Notes: a model not told the origin generated them from the sequence alone. Counted from the stretch's first letter, positions 5,593-12,691 are shown. The stretch: 19,378 nucleotides of DNA from JAGLGH01 sp034723595 (GCA_034723595.1 JAYEPB010000027.1:1-19378); one strand, 5' to 3'. Numbers and translations are program-made.

Positions 5593-6303
5593 TCAATCAA
5601 GCACTTTCAATCGACCAGGTCTTACTTCAAACATATCTCCTTCAAGGAGGAGCGACCTTATAAGCTCTTCACATGAATCTATTTTGCTTTTCTTAATAAC
5701 CTCATCAGTATCCACACCTTCCCCCTTGTCAAGTGTCCTTACCAAGGCTAAGACAGATTCTGATGCATTAAGACCATTAATTCCTTCATCTGCAGCTTCC
5801 TTATTCTCTGCTGTCGTGCTTGTTTCTTTAGAATCAGATTTTATTTTATCATGCACAGGTTCAGGTTGCTGATTGCTATCCACTTGCTGCAATGTGCTTT
5901 TTAATAATTCTATCTCCTTTTTCCTGACTTCAATCCATTTAGGATTATCAATCTTCCTTATTATTTCAAGGATAATATATCTTTCTGTGCCATATTCCCT
6001 TATCCTGCCTATAATAGATACAATATCTCCAACATTAAATGCCTTGAGTCGCTCATAATTCTCAAAAAGCCTTGCAGAAATTTTGCCTGTGCTGTCATCA
6101 ATAACAATGCTGTAGTAATTAAAAGTATTTTCTGAATCAGGAATATCTACAACAGCAGATATAAGATTGATTCTTGATATCTTCCTGCCATACTTATCAA
6201 TCACATAATTTGGATTCCATCCTTCTTCAGTCACAAAATCCCCTTCAGTGATATCCTGTATCTGCACCTTGTATGCAGTTTGTCTCTTCTGGTTATTTGC
6301 CAT
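5593..6303 (-). CDS. RPA-like single-stranded DNA binding protein (OB fold plus winged helix)
   Basis: A 236-residue putative RPA32-like subunit. An N-terminal OB fold (about residues 10-130) contains RKISRINLISAVVDI, YSIVIDDSTGKISARLFE, FNVGDIVSIIGRIREYG and RYIILEIIRKI, the nucleic-acid-binding pattern seen in RPA2. An acidic Gln/Ser/Glu-rich linker (about 150-190) leads to a C-terminal winged helix (about 190-236, ending EGDMFEVRPGRLKVLD). Such domains in RPA32 bind partner proteins. I chose the ATG at 6303; a TTG at 6336 would add 11 unlikely residues. It lies 57 bp downstream of mcm on the same strand, which supports a replication role. It converges on the SpoIIM gene. Confidence 0.75.
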   Translation of the reverse strand: MANNQKRQTAYKVQIQDITEGDFVTEEGWNPNYVIDKYGRKISRINLISAVVDIPDSENTFNYYSIVIDDSTGKISARLFENYERLKAFNVGDIVSIIGRIREYGTERYIILEIIRKIDNPKWIEVRKKEIELLKSTLQQVDSNQQPEPVHDKIKSDSKETSTTAENKEAADEGINGLNASESVLALVRTLDKGEGVDTDEVIKKSKIDSCEELIRSLLLEGDMFEVRPGRLKVLD

Positions 6304-6360
6304 TTTAATAATACTTTCAAAATAATTATCTTTCAAAAATTCACGATATAGATTCTTGAC

Positions 6361-9084
6361 TTATCCCATCTTCTTAAAAAAACCTGTTCTTGGTTCATAT
6401 ATATCTCCGCTCCTCTTCAGCTTTTCAAGAGTATCTTCTACAATATCCCCAGCAATTCCTTTAATTTCAGCCTCAGTAATTATATCATCAACAGGAATAG
6501 GTTTATTATCTGATTTTTTTTCAAGAGTATTGATAATTTCCTTCACAATGATTATGTGGCTTCTTTGCGAAGATGAGATCCCAGTTGTGATTCTGTCAAT
6601 ATCAATCTTTCCAGTCTCAGGGTCTATGCCAATCTCAGAAAGTGAGAAATGAAGAAGTTCGATACCTTTTTTTGCGTCTTTTCTTGAAACTTTAGTCCCT
6701 AGGCGAATCTTTGCTGATGCTTCTGAAAGCCTTACAAGAGCCTCAAGCTGCCTGGGAGATATAGGGACAGCTTTAATGCCACCGTCTTCTGTTCCTGAAT
6801 TGCGCATCTCAACATAATATTTCTGAAGTTCTTCTATAGCTCCTTCTGTAAGCTTAGGTTTGATTTTCTGCCTTACATAAGAGATGTATTTTTTTAGGAA
6901 ATCTGTATTCAGTTCTGGTTCAATAACATCTGGATCCTGATGGAGCTTAAGAATATGCCCTGCAATTTTATTGTCTTTTTCTATTTCAGGTATGTCTTTA
7001 ATCGCAAAGATAAGGTCAAACCTGTTTATTAGCGCAGGAGGCAAATTTATCTGCTCTGCAATGATTCCATAGGGGTCAAACCTTCCAAATTTAGGGTTTG
7101 CTGCAGCAAGCACTGTTGTTTCACAGCGTAGGGTAGCCTGGATATTTGCTTTTGATATGGAAACAGTCTGCTGTTCAAGTGCCTCGTGCATCGCACTTCT
7201 GTCTTCAGGAGTCATCTTATCCATCTCGTCTATCATGCAATTGTGCACAAGCAGGAAATTCGCAAAATAATTCTGGTTCACTGCATCATCCACCTGAATA
7301 TTATATACTGTATCTTGACCTAATTCTGAAATTGATTTTACTTTCACAGGGCAAATATAATTATTCACAAGTCTTGTAAGAATCTTGAATTCTTGTGAGA
7401 GGTTTACCTCTTTTATACCTTTCAGGCAAGACAGAATCTTCTTCAAATTTGACCTTGTGATGCCCCTCCCCTTTTTCAATTCGGATATCTTTGTAAATCT
7501 ATATATGCATCTCTTATCATTCCTCTTTAATTTTGTATTGAGTTGAGAAATAAGAACATTAACTTTAGGGATAACAAATGATTTGTATATCTCTTTTTTA
7601 GACACTTTAGTCCTGTCCAACTTCCAATCTAAACAAGTGATTGCATAATCACTCTGTTTTAAATCTTTAGCTTCTTTCCAGTACACACCATTATCCCATA
7701 CTGCAATCTTATGTTCAGGAGTTATCTTTAGAGAATCCTGGTTAGCGAAGGTGATTTCAAGCAGATTTTGGGCTGTTCTTCTTGATACTTGTTTTATTTT
7801 TGAATCTTTTAATCTTAATTTTTTTTCGTCAAAATGCTTGATTGATATTTTTCTTTTTCTTTTGAAGCCATCATATATCTCTTTTATACTTAGTAGTCTG
7901 CCTGTTGAATCCCAAATCTTAGTATCTCCGCTAAGACAGAAGCCTTTATTAGAAAGCACAAGCGCGCCAGCTTCCAAAGCCCAGCCTCCCATCATCTCAT
8001 CCTTAACAACCGAGGCAGTAAGGCCTGCGCCGCTTACACCCTTGCCACTCACATATCTTGCTTTTGGAGCAACAAGAGATATTCTTTTCAGGAGCTGAGA
8101 TTTCGCTGCTCCTGGATCTCCTATTAACAAGACATGCATATCGCCTCTTGTTACAGCACCATCTGGTCTTTTCTTTCTGTTGCCACCCACAAGCTGGAAG
8201 ATGAGAGCTTCTTTTATCTTTTCATACCCATAAATTGAAGGAGCAACAGATTGGATAAGCTTCTGCACGCATTTAGGGTCTTTCGCAAGTTCAATTATTC
8301 TTTTTTCTTCTTCTTCTGATATACAGATATCATAAAAATCTTCCTGCACTGCTTCAACTGAATTTGATTCAATAATCAGATCAAATCGAGTGGCTTTTGC
8401 CCCGCTTCTTAATTCAACAGGAACTTCTTTAAGCACCCCTGCAACTCGTATTCTGCTGCCGGGGTTTGTCTTCTTTTCACTCAAAGGGCTTACAAGATCT
8501 CTGCTAAGAAAAACATTCATCCTTTTAGGCTGTTCTCCACCCTCAAGGTCTTCTGAAGCCTCTTCAAGGACAATACCTTGAGCGTCAACAAACTCTTTTG
8601 AAAGAAGCCGAAATTTTCCCTTCCTGCCGCAACCGCATTTATTCGGCTCTTTGAATGCTTTTTCAAGCTGGATTACAGATATTACATTGCCGCAACTTGG
8701 ACACTCAAACCTGGCAGTCGTGACCTGTGGTCTCACATCAGATTTCTGTCTCACTACACCCTCGACAACAAGGAACTTATCAATATGATTGCTCCTTATA
8801 TTGCTTATCATTATGTTCTGGCTTTCTGGAAGCTTGATAAAACGCACCTTAAAATTCTTCATGGTGCTTGGGAGATCAAATTTTTCAATAGCTATCTCTG
8901 CTGCTTTTATCAATTCATCAGGATAATCAAGAAGGAACGTAGAAAGATCAGGATCATAGTTCAATAGCTTTACAAAGTCAACGATAATAAAATTATTACC
9001 TTTTCTTATAAGCTCAAGTATTTCAGCATGATAATTATCTTCAAAAAATTCCTGAAACTTTGAAATCTGTTGTGTAGCGTCCAT
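6361..9084 (-). CDS. mcm: Replicative DNA helicase MCM, interrupted by an intein
   Basis: A 907-residue precursor; removing the 233-residue intein leaves 674 residues, a normal archaeal MCM length. Domains in order: the N-terminal helical A domain (1-100); a zinc-binding site with C128, C131, C150 and C152; an OB/hairpin region; then the AAA+ core. The core has Walker A GDPGAAKSQ (322-330), VSGKGVSGAG and EAGALVLSNKGF. The intein sits before Walker B (CMIDEMDKM, from residue 616). After it come sensor 1 AANPKFGRF and the arginine finger in LINRFDLIF. The C-terminus (about 835-907) is a winged helix. MCM unwinds DNA at the fork with GINS and Cdc45/RecJ partners. It is transcribed after tbp and before the RPA-like gene. 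Confidence 0.96.
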   Translation of the reverse strand: MDATQQISKFQEFFEDNYHAEILELIRKGNNFIIVDFVKLLNYDPDLSTFLLDYPDELIKAAEIAIEKFDLPSTMKNFKVRFIKLPESQNIMISNIRSNHIDKFLVVEGVVRQKSDVRPQVTTARFECPSCGNVISVIQLEKAFKEPNKCGCGRKGKFRLLSKEFVDAQGIVLEEASEDLEGGEQPKRMNVFLSRDLVSPLSEKKTNPGSRIRVAGVLKEVPVELRSGAKATRFDLIIESNSVEAVQEDFYDICISEEEEKRIIELAKDPKCVQKLIQSVAPSIYGYEKIKEALIFQLVGGNRKKRPDGAVTRGDMHVLLIGDPGAAKSQLLKRISLVAPKARYVSGKGVSGAGLTASVVKDEMMGGWALEAGALVLSNKGFCLSGDTKIWDSTGRLLSIKEIYDGFKRKRKISIKHFDEKKLRLKDSKIKQVSRRTAQNLLEITFANQDSLKITPEHKIAVWDNGVYWKEAKDLKQSDYAITCLDWKLDRTKVSKKEIYKSFVIPKVNVLISQLNTKLKRNDKRCIYRFTKISELKKGRGITRSNLKKILSCLKGIKEVNLSQEFKILTRLVNNYICPVKVKSISELGQDTVYNIQVDDAVNQNYFANFLLVHNCMIDEMDKMTPEDRSAMHEALEQQTVSISKANIQATLRCETTVLAAANPKFGRFDPYGIIAEQINLPPALINRFDLIFAIKDIPEIEKDNKIAGHILKLHQDPDVIEPELNTDFLKKYISYVRQKIKPKLTEGAIEELQKYYVEMRNSGTEDGGIKAVPISPRQLEALVRLSEASAKIRLGTKVSRKDAKKGIELLHFSLSEIGIDPETGKIDIDRITTGISSSQRSHIIIVKEIINTLEKKSDNKPIPVDDIITEAEIKGIAGDIVEDTLEKLKRSGDIYEPRTGFFKKMG
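7240..7938 (-). mobile_element. Intein in MCM, just before the Walker B motif
   Basis: The intein covers precursor residues 383-615. It begins with Cys (CLSGDTKIW, block A), has block B with TPEHKI near intein residue 73, and ends with block F/G (VYNIQVDD ... NYFANFLLVHN). The penultimate His and final Asn are present, and the +1 residue is Cys616, so the splicing chemistry looks complete. Removal restores KGF-CMIDEMDKM. About 115 residues between blocks B and F show no LAGLIDADG motif, so the homing endonuclease is probably degenerate or absent. Reading frame and composition match the host. Confidence 0.92.
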
Positions 9085-9275
9085 TTAAACTTTTCTTCCA
9101 AGATTTGCCGCGCAAATTTTGAAATCCCCCATAATTCAATATAATAAGAAGCTACTTTATCTTCCCGCAAAATTTTGCTAACTAGCACTCCCCCTAATCC
9201 CCTGCCATAACATGATTTATATAACCAAGCTAACTGCTGCATAATTACTCTCGATGTCAGACTCGAATGGATTTT
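9085..9275 (-). promoter_or_regulatory. mcm upstream region with TATA-like boxes and palindromes
   Basis: Minus-strand TATA-like boxes lie at 9216-9226 (TTATATAAATC) and ~9137-9147 (TTATTATATTG). GCAAAATTTTGC (9167-9178) is a perfect 12-bp palindrome. A related CGCAAATTTTG (9111-9121) gives an imperfect direct repeat nearer the gene, and TTTGC/GCAAA (9104-9116) is a small hairpin. No clear ribosome binding site precedes the ATG at 9084. An overlapping GTG-started frame (9188 to 9006) exists, but I do not call it. Confidence 0.4.
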
Positions 9276-9827
9276 TTATTTAACTTTCTTAAGATTCTCA
9301 ATCAGCATATCAAGAGCCTTATGGACTTCATCTTCTGTCTTGGTTCCAGTGCATACAACTTTGCCATTGCTGAATAATAGGAATGTTGCTTTTGCTTCTT
9401 TAAGTTTATATACTAAGCCAGGGAACTGTTCAGGTTCATATTCTGTATTCTTGAGCTTCATTGCAAGGACATTAAGATTAAGATCCATCCCCACACTTCC
9501 GCTTGCTACAATGTTCTGAATATTGATTTCTGGCTCGATTGTTATTTTGATATTTATTTTTTTTAGACTCTCTATTATTTTTGAAAGGGATTTTCGTACA
9601 TCTGCAAGATTTCTTGCGCCAGTGCATACTACTTTTCCGCTGCTGAAGATCAAAGCTGAGGTTTTTGGGTCTTTTATCCTGATAACAAGACCTGGGAACT
9701 GCTCTGGGTTGTATTCTGTATTGCTTAAAGTCGCAGCCATCTTCTCAAGAGGTATATCATGCTCCAGCGATGTTGAAACAACGATATTAACGACAGTTAT
9801 TTCCTTTTTCCCCTGTTTTTTAACCAT
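9276..9827 (-). CDS. tbp: TATA-box-binding protein
   Basis: A 183-residue archaeal TBP, the general transcription factor that bends TATA DNA and recruits TFB and RNA polymerase. Two similar halves give the saddle: EYNPEQFPGLVIRIKDPK with IFSSGKVVCTGA in repeat 1, and EYEPEQFPGLVYKLKEAK with LFSNGKVVCTGT in repeat 2. All four DNA-intercalating Phe positions (QFPG and LIF/LLF in each half) are present. There is no acidic C-terminal tail. GGAGGG at 9839-9844 lies 11 nt before the ATG, so unlike many genes here the mRNA has a leader. Several TATA-like boxes upstream may allow self-control. Confidence 0.97.
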   Translation of the reverse strand: MVKKQGKKEITVVNIVVSTSLEHDIPLEKMAATLSNTEYNPEQFPGLVIRIKDPKTSALIFSSGKVVCTGARNLADVRKSLSKIIESLKKINIKITIEPEINIQNIVASGSVGMDLNLNVLAMKLKNTEYEPEQFPGLVYKLKEAKATFLLFSNGKVVCTGTKTEDEVHKALDMLIENLKKVK

Positions 9828-9865
9828 TTTTAATCAATCCCTCCAATTATACTTCCATTTAGTAT

Positions 9866-9965
9866 TTTTAAAGAAGAAATATGCTTTAAAAAGACCAAAA
9901 TCCTTTTAAAGTTCTACTTTAAAAATCAGTTATAAATAACCAATAACAGTAATCCTTTATAAAGG
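9866..9965 (-). promoter_or_regulatory. Cluster of TATA-like boxes upstream of tbp
   Basis: Within 100 bp there are CTTTAAAAA (minus, ~9864-9873), CTTTAAAAAG (9884-9893), CTTTTAAAG (9903-9911), CTTTAAAAAT (9917-9926), TTATAAATA (9930-9938) and the perfect palindrome CCTTTATAAAGG (9954-9965). The 9884-9893 box is best placed for a transcript that includes the tbp ribosome binding site. Confidence 0.45.
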
Positions 9966-10033
9966 GTTTGATTTTAGTGTTGTAAGAAAGGCTTCTTTTA
10001 GGATATGGCTATGTTTTTGGTTAAAAATCAAAC
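9966..10033. repeat. Long inverted repeat with inner hairpin
   Basis: GTTTGATTTT (9966-9975) pairs perfectly with AAAATCAAAC (10024-10033). The 48-nt loop holds a small AAGAA/TTCTT hairpin. It begins right after the CCTTTATAAAGG palindrome. I see no gene here. The rest of 9828-10141 is AT-rich, with a minus-strand TATA-like GGTATAAAC near 10098-10106. Confidence 0.4.
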
Positions 10034-10118
10034 TATCACGCCTATGCTAAACAAATAATTTAAAAAAATACAGACCAATAATCTCCCAGATATCAGCCTG
10101 TTTATACCACACACTGTT

Positions 10119-10143
10119 AAAAAGTTTTCGCAGGAAACTTTTT
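10119..10143. terminator. Hairpin at the end of the Cys-rich gene
   Basis: AAAAAGTTT (10119-10127) pairs with AAACTTTTT (10135-10143). The stem can extend by U-G and C-G to a GCA loop. It overlaps the stop codon of the minus-strand Cys-rich gene, so it probably ends that transcript. Confidence 0.5.
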
Positions 10144-10468
10144 AATAAAATCTGCATAGGCTGCGTATCTCATAATTAAAGCTTACCAAAAAGCTCTCTG
10201 CTGTTTCTGGATGCTTATCCAAAAGCCATTCATAAATATCCTTGCAAAAGCAATGTGCACAAATATTGATATTATTCCCGCAAACCACGCATGTTGTGCC
10301 TTCATGGTCATATGCCTTAAAGATAAATAATTTCATCTTTATGTCTTCTACAATACTTGGCTTTATCTCTAATGCCCATTGTTCCATACTTCTTTGCAGA
10401 CAATCGAGGCATATTGGATTTGTTATTGCCTCATCACACAATACACACATTTGGTTTGCTTCTTTCAA
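10142..10468 (-). CDS. Cys-rich putative zinc-binding protein
   Basis: A ~108-residue protein of unknown family with two CxxC pairs in each half: MCVLC ... CLDC near the N-terminus, and CVVC with CAHCFC in the middle. Each set could bind one zinc ion, suggesting a tandem treble-clef or zinc-ribbon arrangement. Between and after them are helical stretches with Trp and Tyr (EQWALEI, YEWLLDK). I chose TTG at 10468 because GGTGA lies 5 nt upstream; a GTG at 10477 is part of that same site, and an ATG at 10450 directly precedes the first CxxC. The gene follows a structured leader with its own TATA box. A role in binding nucleic acid or protein is only a guess. Confidence 0.65.
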   Translation of the reverse strand: MKEANQMCVLCDEAITNPICLDCLQRSMEQWALEIKPSIVEDIKMKLFIFKAYDHEGTTCVVCGNNINICAHCFCKDIYEWLLDKHPETAESFLVSFNYEIRSLCRFY

Positions 10469-10514
10469 TGCCCTCACCTTTTTGTAGTTTTTTTCAAAAA
10501 CCTTCTAGTGCATT

Positions 10515-10625
10515 GCAAATCACAAGTAAATCAATTAGAATTCGATTACCAGTGATTTGCGTCGCGCCAAAAGGTTTATTTTCCTTTGACTTTAGCACAT
10601 CACTGGTTTGACAAATTTGACCAGT
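10515..10625 (-). ncRNA. Structured leader RNA with competing hairpins
   Basis: GCAAATCAC (10515-10523) pairs with GTGATTTGC (10552-10560), and the stem continues with GTAAATC/GATTAC around an 11-nt loop. ACCAGTGAT (10548-10556) pairs equally well with ATCACTGGT (10599-10607), which excludes the first stem. ACTGGT (10602-10607) can in turn pair with ACCAGT (10620-10625). AAAGG/CCTTT (10570-10587) forms a further hairpin. The minus-strand TATA box at 10645-10653 places the RNA start near 10623, at the edge of the element, which ends 46 nt before the Cys-rich gene. It may be a regulatory leader or an independent RNA. Confidence 0.5.
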
Positions 10626-10644
10626 CTAGTTGCCCCAATAATTG

Positions 10645-10653
10645 TATATATAA
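10645..10653 (-). promoter_or_regulatory. TATA box for the leader RNA and Cys-rich gene
   Basis: TTATATATA on the minus strand is centred ~26 bp before 10623. The site is nearly symmetrical and could also serve the plus strand, with a start near 10675. Confidence 0.5.
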
Positions 10654-10797
10654 CACACTGACTAACAGAATCCATAAAGTCATTTACATGTCCAATTATT
10701 GAGTCTTTAAACATACTAAAATATTGTAAACATAACTAGTATAAATAATTTTCGTATAATTATTAAAAAATTGCAAGGTAAATTGTTTCTCTCTCCT

Positions 10798-10817
10798 GCA
10801 TAAACTATGCTTTTTTT
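10798..10817 (+). terminator. GCATA/TATGC hairpin followed by T7
   Basis: GCATA (10798-10802), loop AAC, and TATGC (10806-10810) are followed directly by seven T (10811-10817). It looks like an intrinsic terminator on the plus strand, although no upstream plus-strand gene is visible. Apart from this and TATA-like boxes at 10739-10747, 10840-10849 and 10862-10869, I see nothing in 10660-10895. Confidence 0.4.
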
Positions 10818-10895
10818 CTTATAATCAGCAATCCACCTCTTTTATAAATAATAATCTTGTTGATATAAATACCTTATGTTTTCAACAACCCAAAA

Positions 10896-10907
10896 GCTTT
10901 TAATAAC
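10896..10907 (+). promoter_or_regulatory. TATA box of thiI
   Basis: GCTTTTAATAAC is centred ~28 bp before the ATG at 10930, which implies a leaderless mRNA. Confidence 0.5.
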
Positions 10908-10929
10908 AGCTCCACATAGATTCAACTAG

Positions 10930-12084
10930 ATGCTAAATAGCAAGATAGATACAATCATAATAAGATATGATGAGATTGGTCTGAAAGGAAAAAACAGGTT
11001 TGAATTCGAAAGAAAACTGGTTGATAACATCAAACTTAATCTTAAATCCAATAGTAAGGAATTTAGCTCAATCAATAGGATTAGAGGGAGGATAATAATC
11101 AAATCTCCAGAAAATGCTTATTCTCTTAAAGACGTATTCGGAATATCATCATTCTCGTATGCAAAAGAAACAGCTATGGATCTTGAAAGCATAAAAAAAG
11201 AAGTCATTGTTCAGATTAAATATACTGGATTAAATAAAGACAACACATTCTGCATTCGCTGTCAGAGAGTAGATAAGTCATTTAAAAAGACATCGCTTGA
11301 TGTTGAAAGGGAGATTGGAGAGATTGTCGTGAATAAAACTGATGCAAAAGTCAAACTAAAAGACCCTCAGTTCACATTCTATATTGAACTTGTAGAAGGG
11401 AAGGCTTATGTCTTTCATGAGAAGATCAAAGCCTATGGCGGTCTGCCAGTAGGATCAAGCAGCAAAGTGGCTACACTTCTATCCACAGGCATAGACAGCC
11501 CTGTTGCTGCATGGATGGCAATGAAAAGAGGATGCACTAATGTCTATGTTTTTAATTATAATTATCCATTTGCTGATAAGAAAGAAAAAGAGTATGCTAA
11601 AGGAATGTTCAATATTCTCAAGCGGTTTGACCCCAACTCAGTGCTGTATATTGTAAATTTCGGCAAGATTCAGAAGCATATAAAGGATTTAGTCAGCCAA
11701 AGATTAAGGTGCATTATCTGCAAAAGATTCATGTACAGAGTTGCTAATGCAGTAGCAGAAAAAGAAGGCGCTAAAGCGATTATTACTGGAGAAGCCATAG
11801 GTCAGGTTGCATCCCAGACAATTGAAAACATCTACTGTGAAAACAGAGCAAGCGAGCTTCCTGTGCTTAGACCGCTTATAGGAATGAACAAGCAGGAAAT
11901 AATAAATCTTGCAAAAGAGATCGGGACATTTGAAGCATCCACAAAGACTTCTGGCAAGTGCAGCCTTTTGCCTATAAGTCCACTCACAAAAGGCAGGATA
12001 GAACATATAGAAAAAGAAGAAGAAAAGATGGACATTGAAGGTATTGTTATGGCTGCTGTGGAAAGGGCTGAGATAATTAGGTGA
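10930..12084 (+). CDS. thiI: tRNA 4-thiouridine synthase ThiI
   Basis: A 384-residue enzyme that adenylates U8 of tRNA and replaces its oxygen with sulfur. It has an N-terminal ferredoxin-like region (starting near RYDEIGLKGKNRFEFE), a THUMP domain (about 65-165) and a PP-loop AANH domain with LLSTGIDSPVAAW near residue 182. The C-terminal rhodanese domain of the bacterial enzyme is absent. C261 and C264 (CIIC) and C344 (GKCSLLP) have the same spacing as the three cysteines that hold an Fe-S cluster in the methanogen enzyme, so this is probably the Fe-S type. It is followed at 34 bp by an unknown gene with its own TATA box. Confidence 0.95.
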   Translation: MLNSKIDTIIIRYDEIGLKGKNRFEFERKLVDNIKLNLKSNSKEFSSINRIRGRIIIKSPENAYSLKDVFGISSFSYAKETAMDLESIKKEVIVQIKYTGLNKDNTFCIRCQRVDKSFKKTSLDVEREIGEIVVNKTDAKVKLKDPQFTFYIELVEGKAYVFHEKIKAYGGLPVGSSSKVATLLSTGIDSPVAAWMAMKRGCTNVYVFNYNYPFADKKEKEYAKGMFNILKRFDPNSVLYIVNFGKIQKHIKDLVSQRLRCIICKRFMYRVANAVAEKEGAKAIITGEAIGQVASQTIENIYCENRASELPVLRPLIGMNKQEIINLAKEIGTFEASTKTSGKCSLLPISPLTKGRIEHIEKEEEKMDIEGIVMAAVERAEIIR

Positions 12085-12087
12085 AAA

Positions 12088-12095
12088 TTTATAAA
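12088..12095 (+). promoter_or_regulatory. TATA box of the 12119 gene
   Basis: TTTATAAA is centred ~27 bp before the ATG at 12119. It lies just after the thiI stop, giving this gene an independent leaderless start. Confidence 0.55.
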
Positions 12096-12118
12096 CTAAA
12101 CTTCATTCTGGATTAATT

Positions 12119-12556
12119 ATGAGCAAAGAGCATTTTAAAGAGCTGAAACAGATATATAAAACAGAATCTCTTTGGCAGGCAGCAAAATATGATTTTGATA
12201 AATCTGTCTTTAGACTTTTTATTCCATATATTTCTGAAATAGTCCCATCAATATTAGGAATAAAAAATTACAAGACTTTGATGGAAGAAGCAATAACCAA
12301 AGGAGAGGATAGAACAAGCAGGATAATCAAAAAATCAATAGCTGGCATGTTTGGATTAGGCTTAGAATTGGCAAGATACATCCCTACAACAATAATATAC
12401 AACGAAACACATTCATATGAAGCAACGATATTGGCGTATTCACTTACCACATCATTCTTTTCCCTAAGAAACCAGTTCAAAGTTGATAGATTTTATAAGT
12501 CGAAGAAGAAGGATATTTCTGATAATCTTGATATGCATCAAATTCAAAATATATAA
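12119..12556 (+). CDS. Hypothetical protein, possibly membrane-associated
   Basis: A 145-residue protein that I cannot assign. The N-terminal ~30 residues are charged and helical (FKELKQIYKTESLWQAAKYD). Three moderately hydrophobic stretches follow: about 32-47 (FRLFIPYISEIVPSIL), 73-91 (AGMFGLGLELARYIPTTII) and 98-113 (YEATILAYSLTTSFFS). A basic tail contains YKSKKKD. This could be a small membrane protein or a helical soluble one. The start is supported by the TATA box at 12088-12095. Confidence 0.6.
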   Translation: MSKEHFKELKQIYKTESLWQAAKYDFDKSVFRLFIPYISEIVPSILGIKNYKTLMEEAITKGEDRTSRIIKKSIAGMFGLGLELARYIPTTIIYNETHSYEATILAYSLTTSFFSLRNQFKVDRFYKSKKKDISDNLDMHQIQNI

Positions 12557-12580
12557 GTTAAACTTTATTTTAAATTAATC

Positions 12581-12691
12581 ATGAACCATAAGATATTATA
12601 CACATCAGATATTCATGGCAATAATACCCTCCTGATAAAGCAGAAAGAAAAATTATTTGATTATAATCTTGTAATGCTCTGGATTTCTTAG
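12581..12691 (+). pseudogene. N-terminal remnant of a metallophosphoesterase
   Basis: An ATG at 12581 opens 36 codons starting MNHKILYTSDIHGNNT, which matches the first metal-binding motif (D-x-H) at the N-terminus of calcineurin-like metallophosphoesterases. The frame then hits TAG at 12689-12691, and no continuation of the fold (GDxx, GNHD) is found in any frame before the next gene. The region upstream (TTTATTTTAAAT, 12563-12574) still looks like a promoter. I read it as a decayed gene. The remainder up to 12760 is AT-rich, with only a weak TGGATT/AATCCA inverted repeat. Confidence 0.55.

Noticed and set aside
7146..8098. Separate plus-strand genes opposite the mcm intein region
   Set aside because: These frames are antisense shadows of the intact mcm reading frame, without promoters or recognisable protein motifs.
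9006..9188. GTG-started 60-residue frame overlapping the start of mcm
   Set aside because: The G-rich stretch touches the GTG with no spacer, the frame runs ~80 bp into mcm in another frame, and I know no family; kept only as a note in the upstream-region finding.
10515..10625. C/D-box or H/ACA guide RNA
   Set aside because: A C-box-like GTGATGT occurs on the minus strand but no D box is properly placed, and no ACA follows the hairpins.
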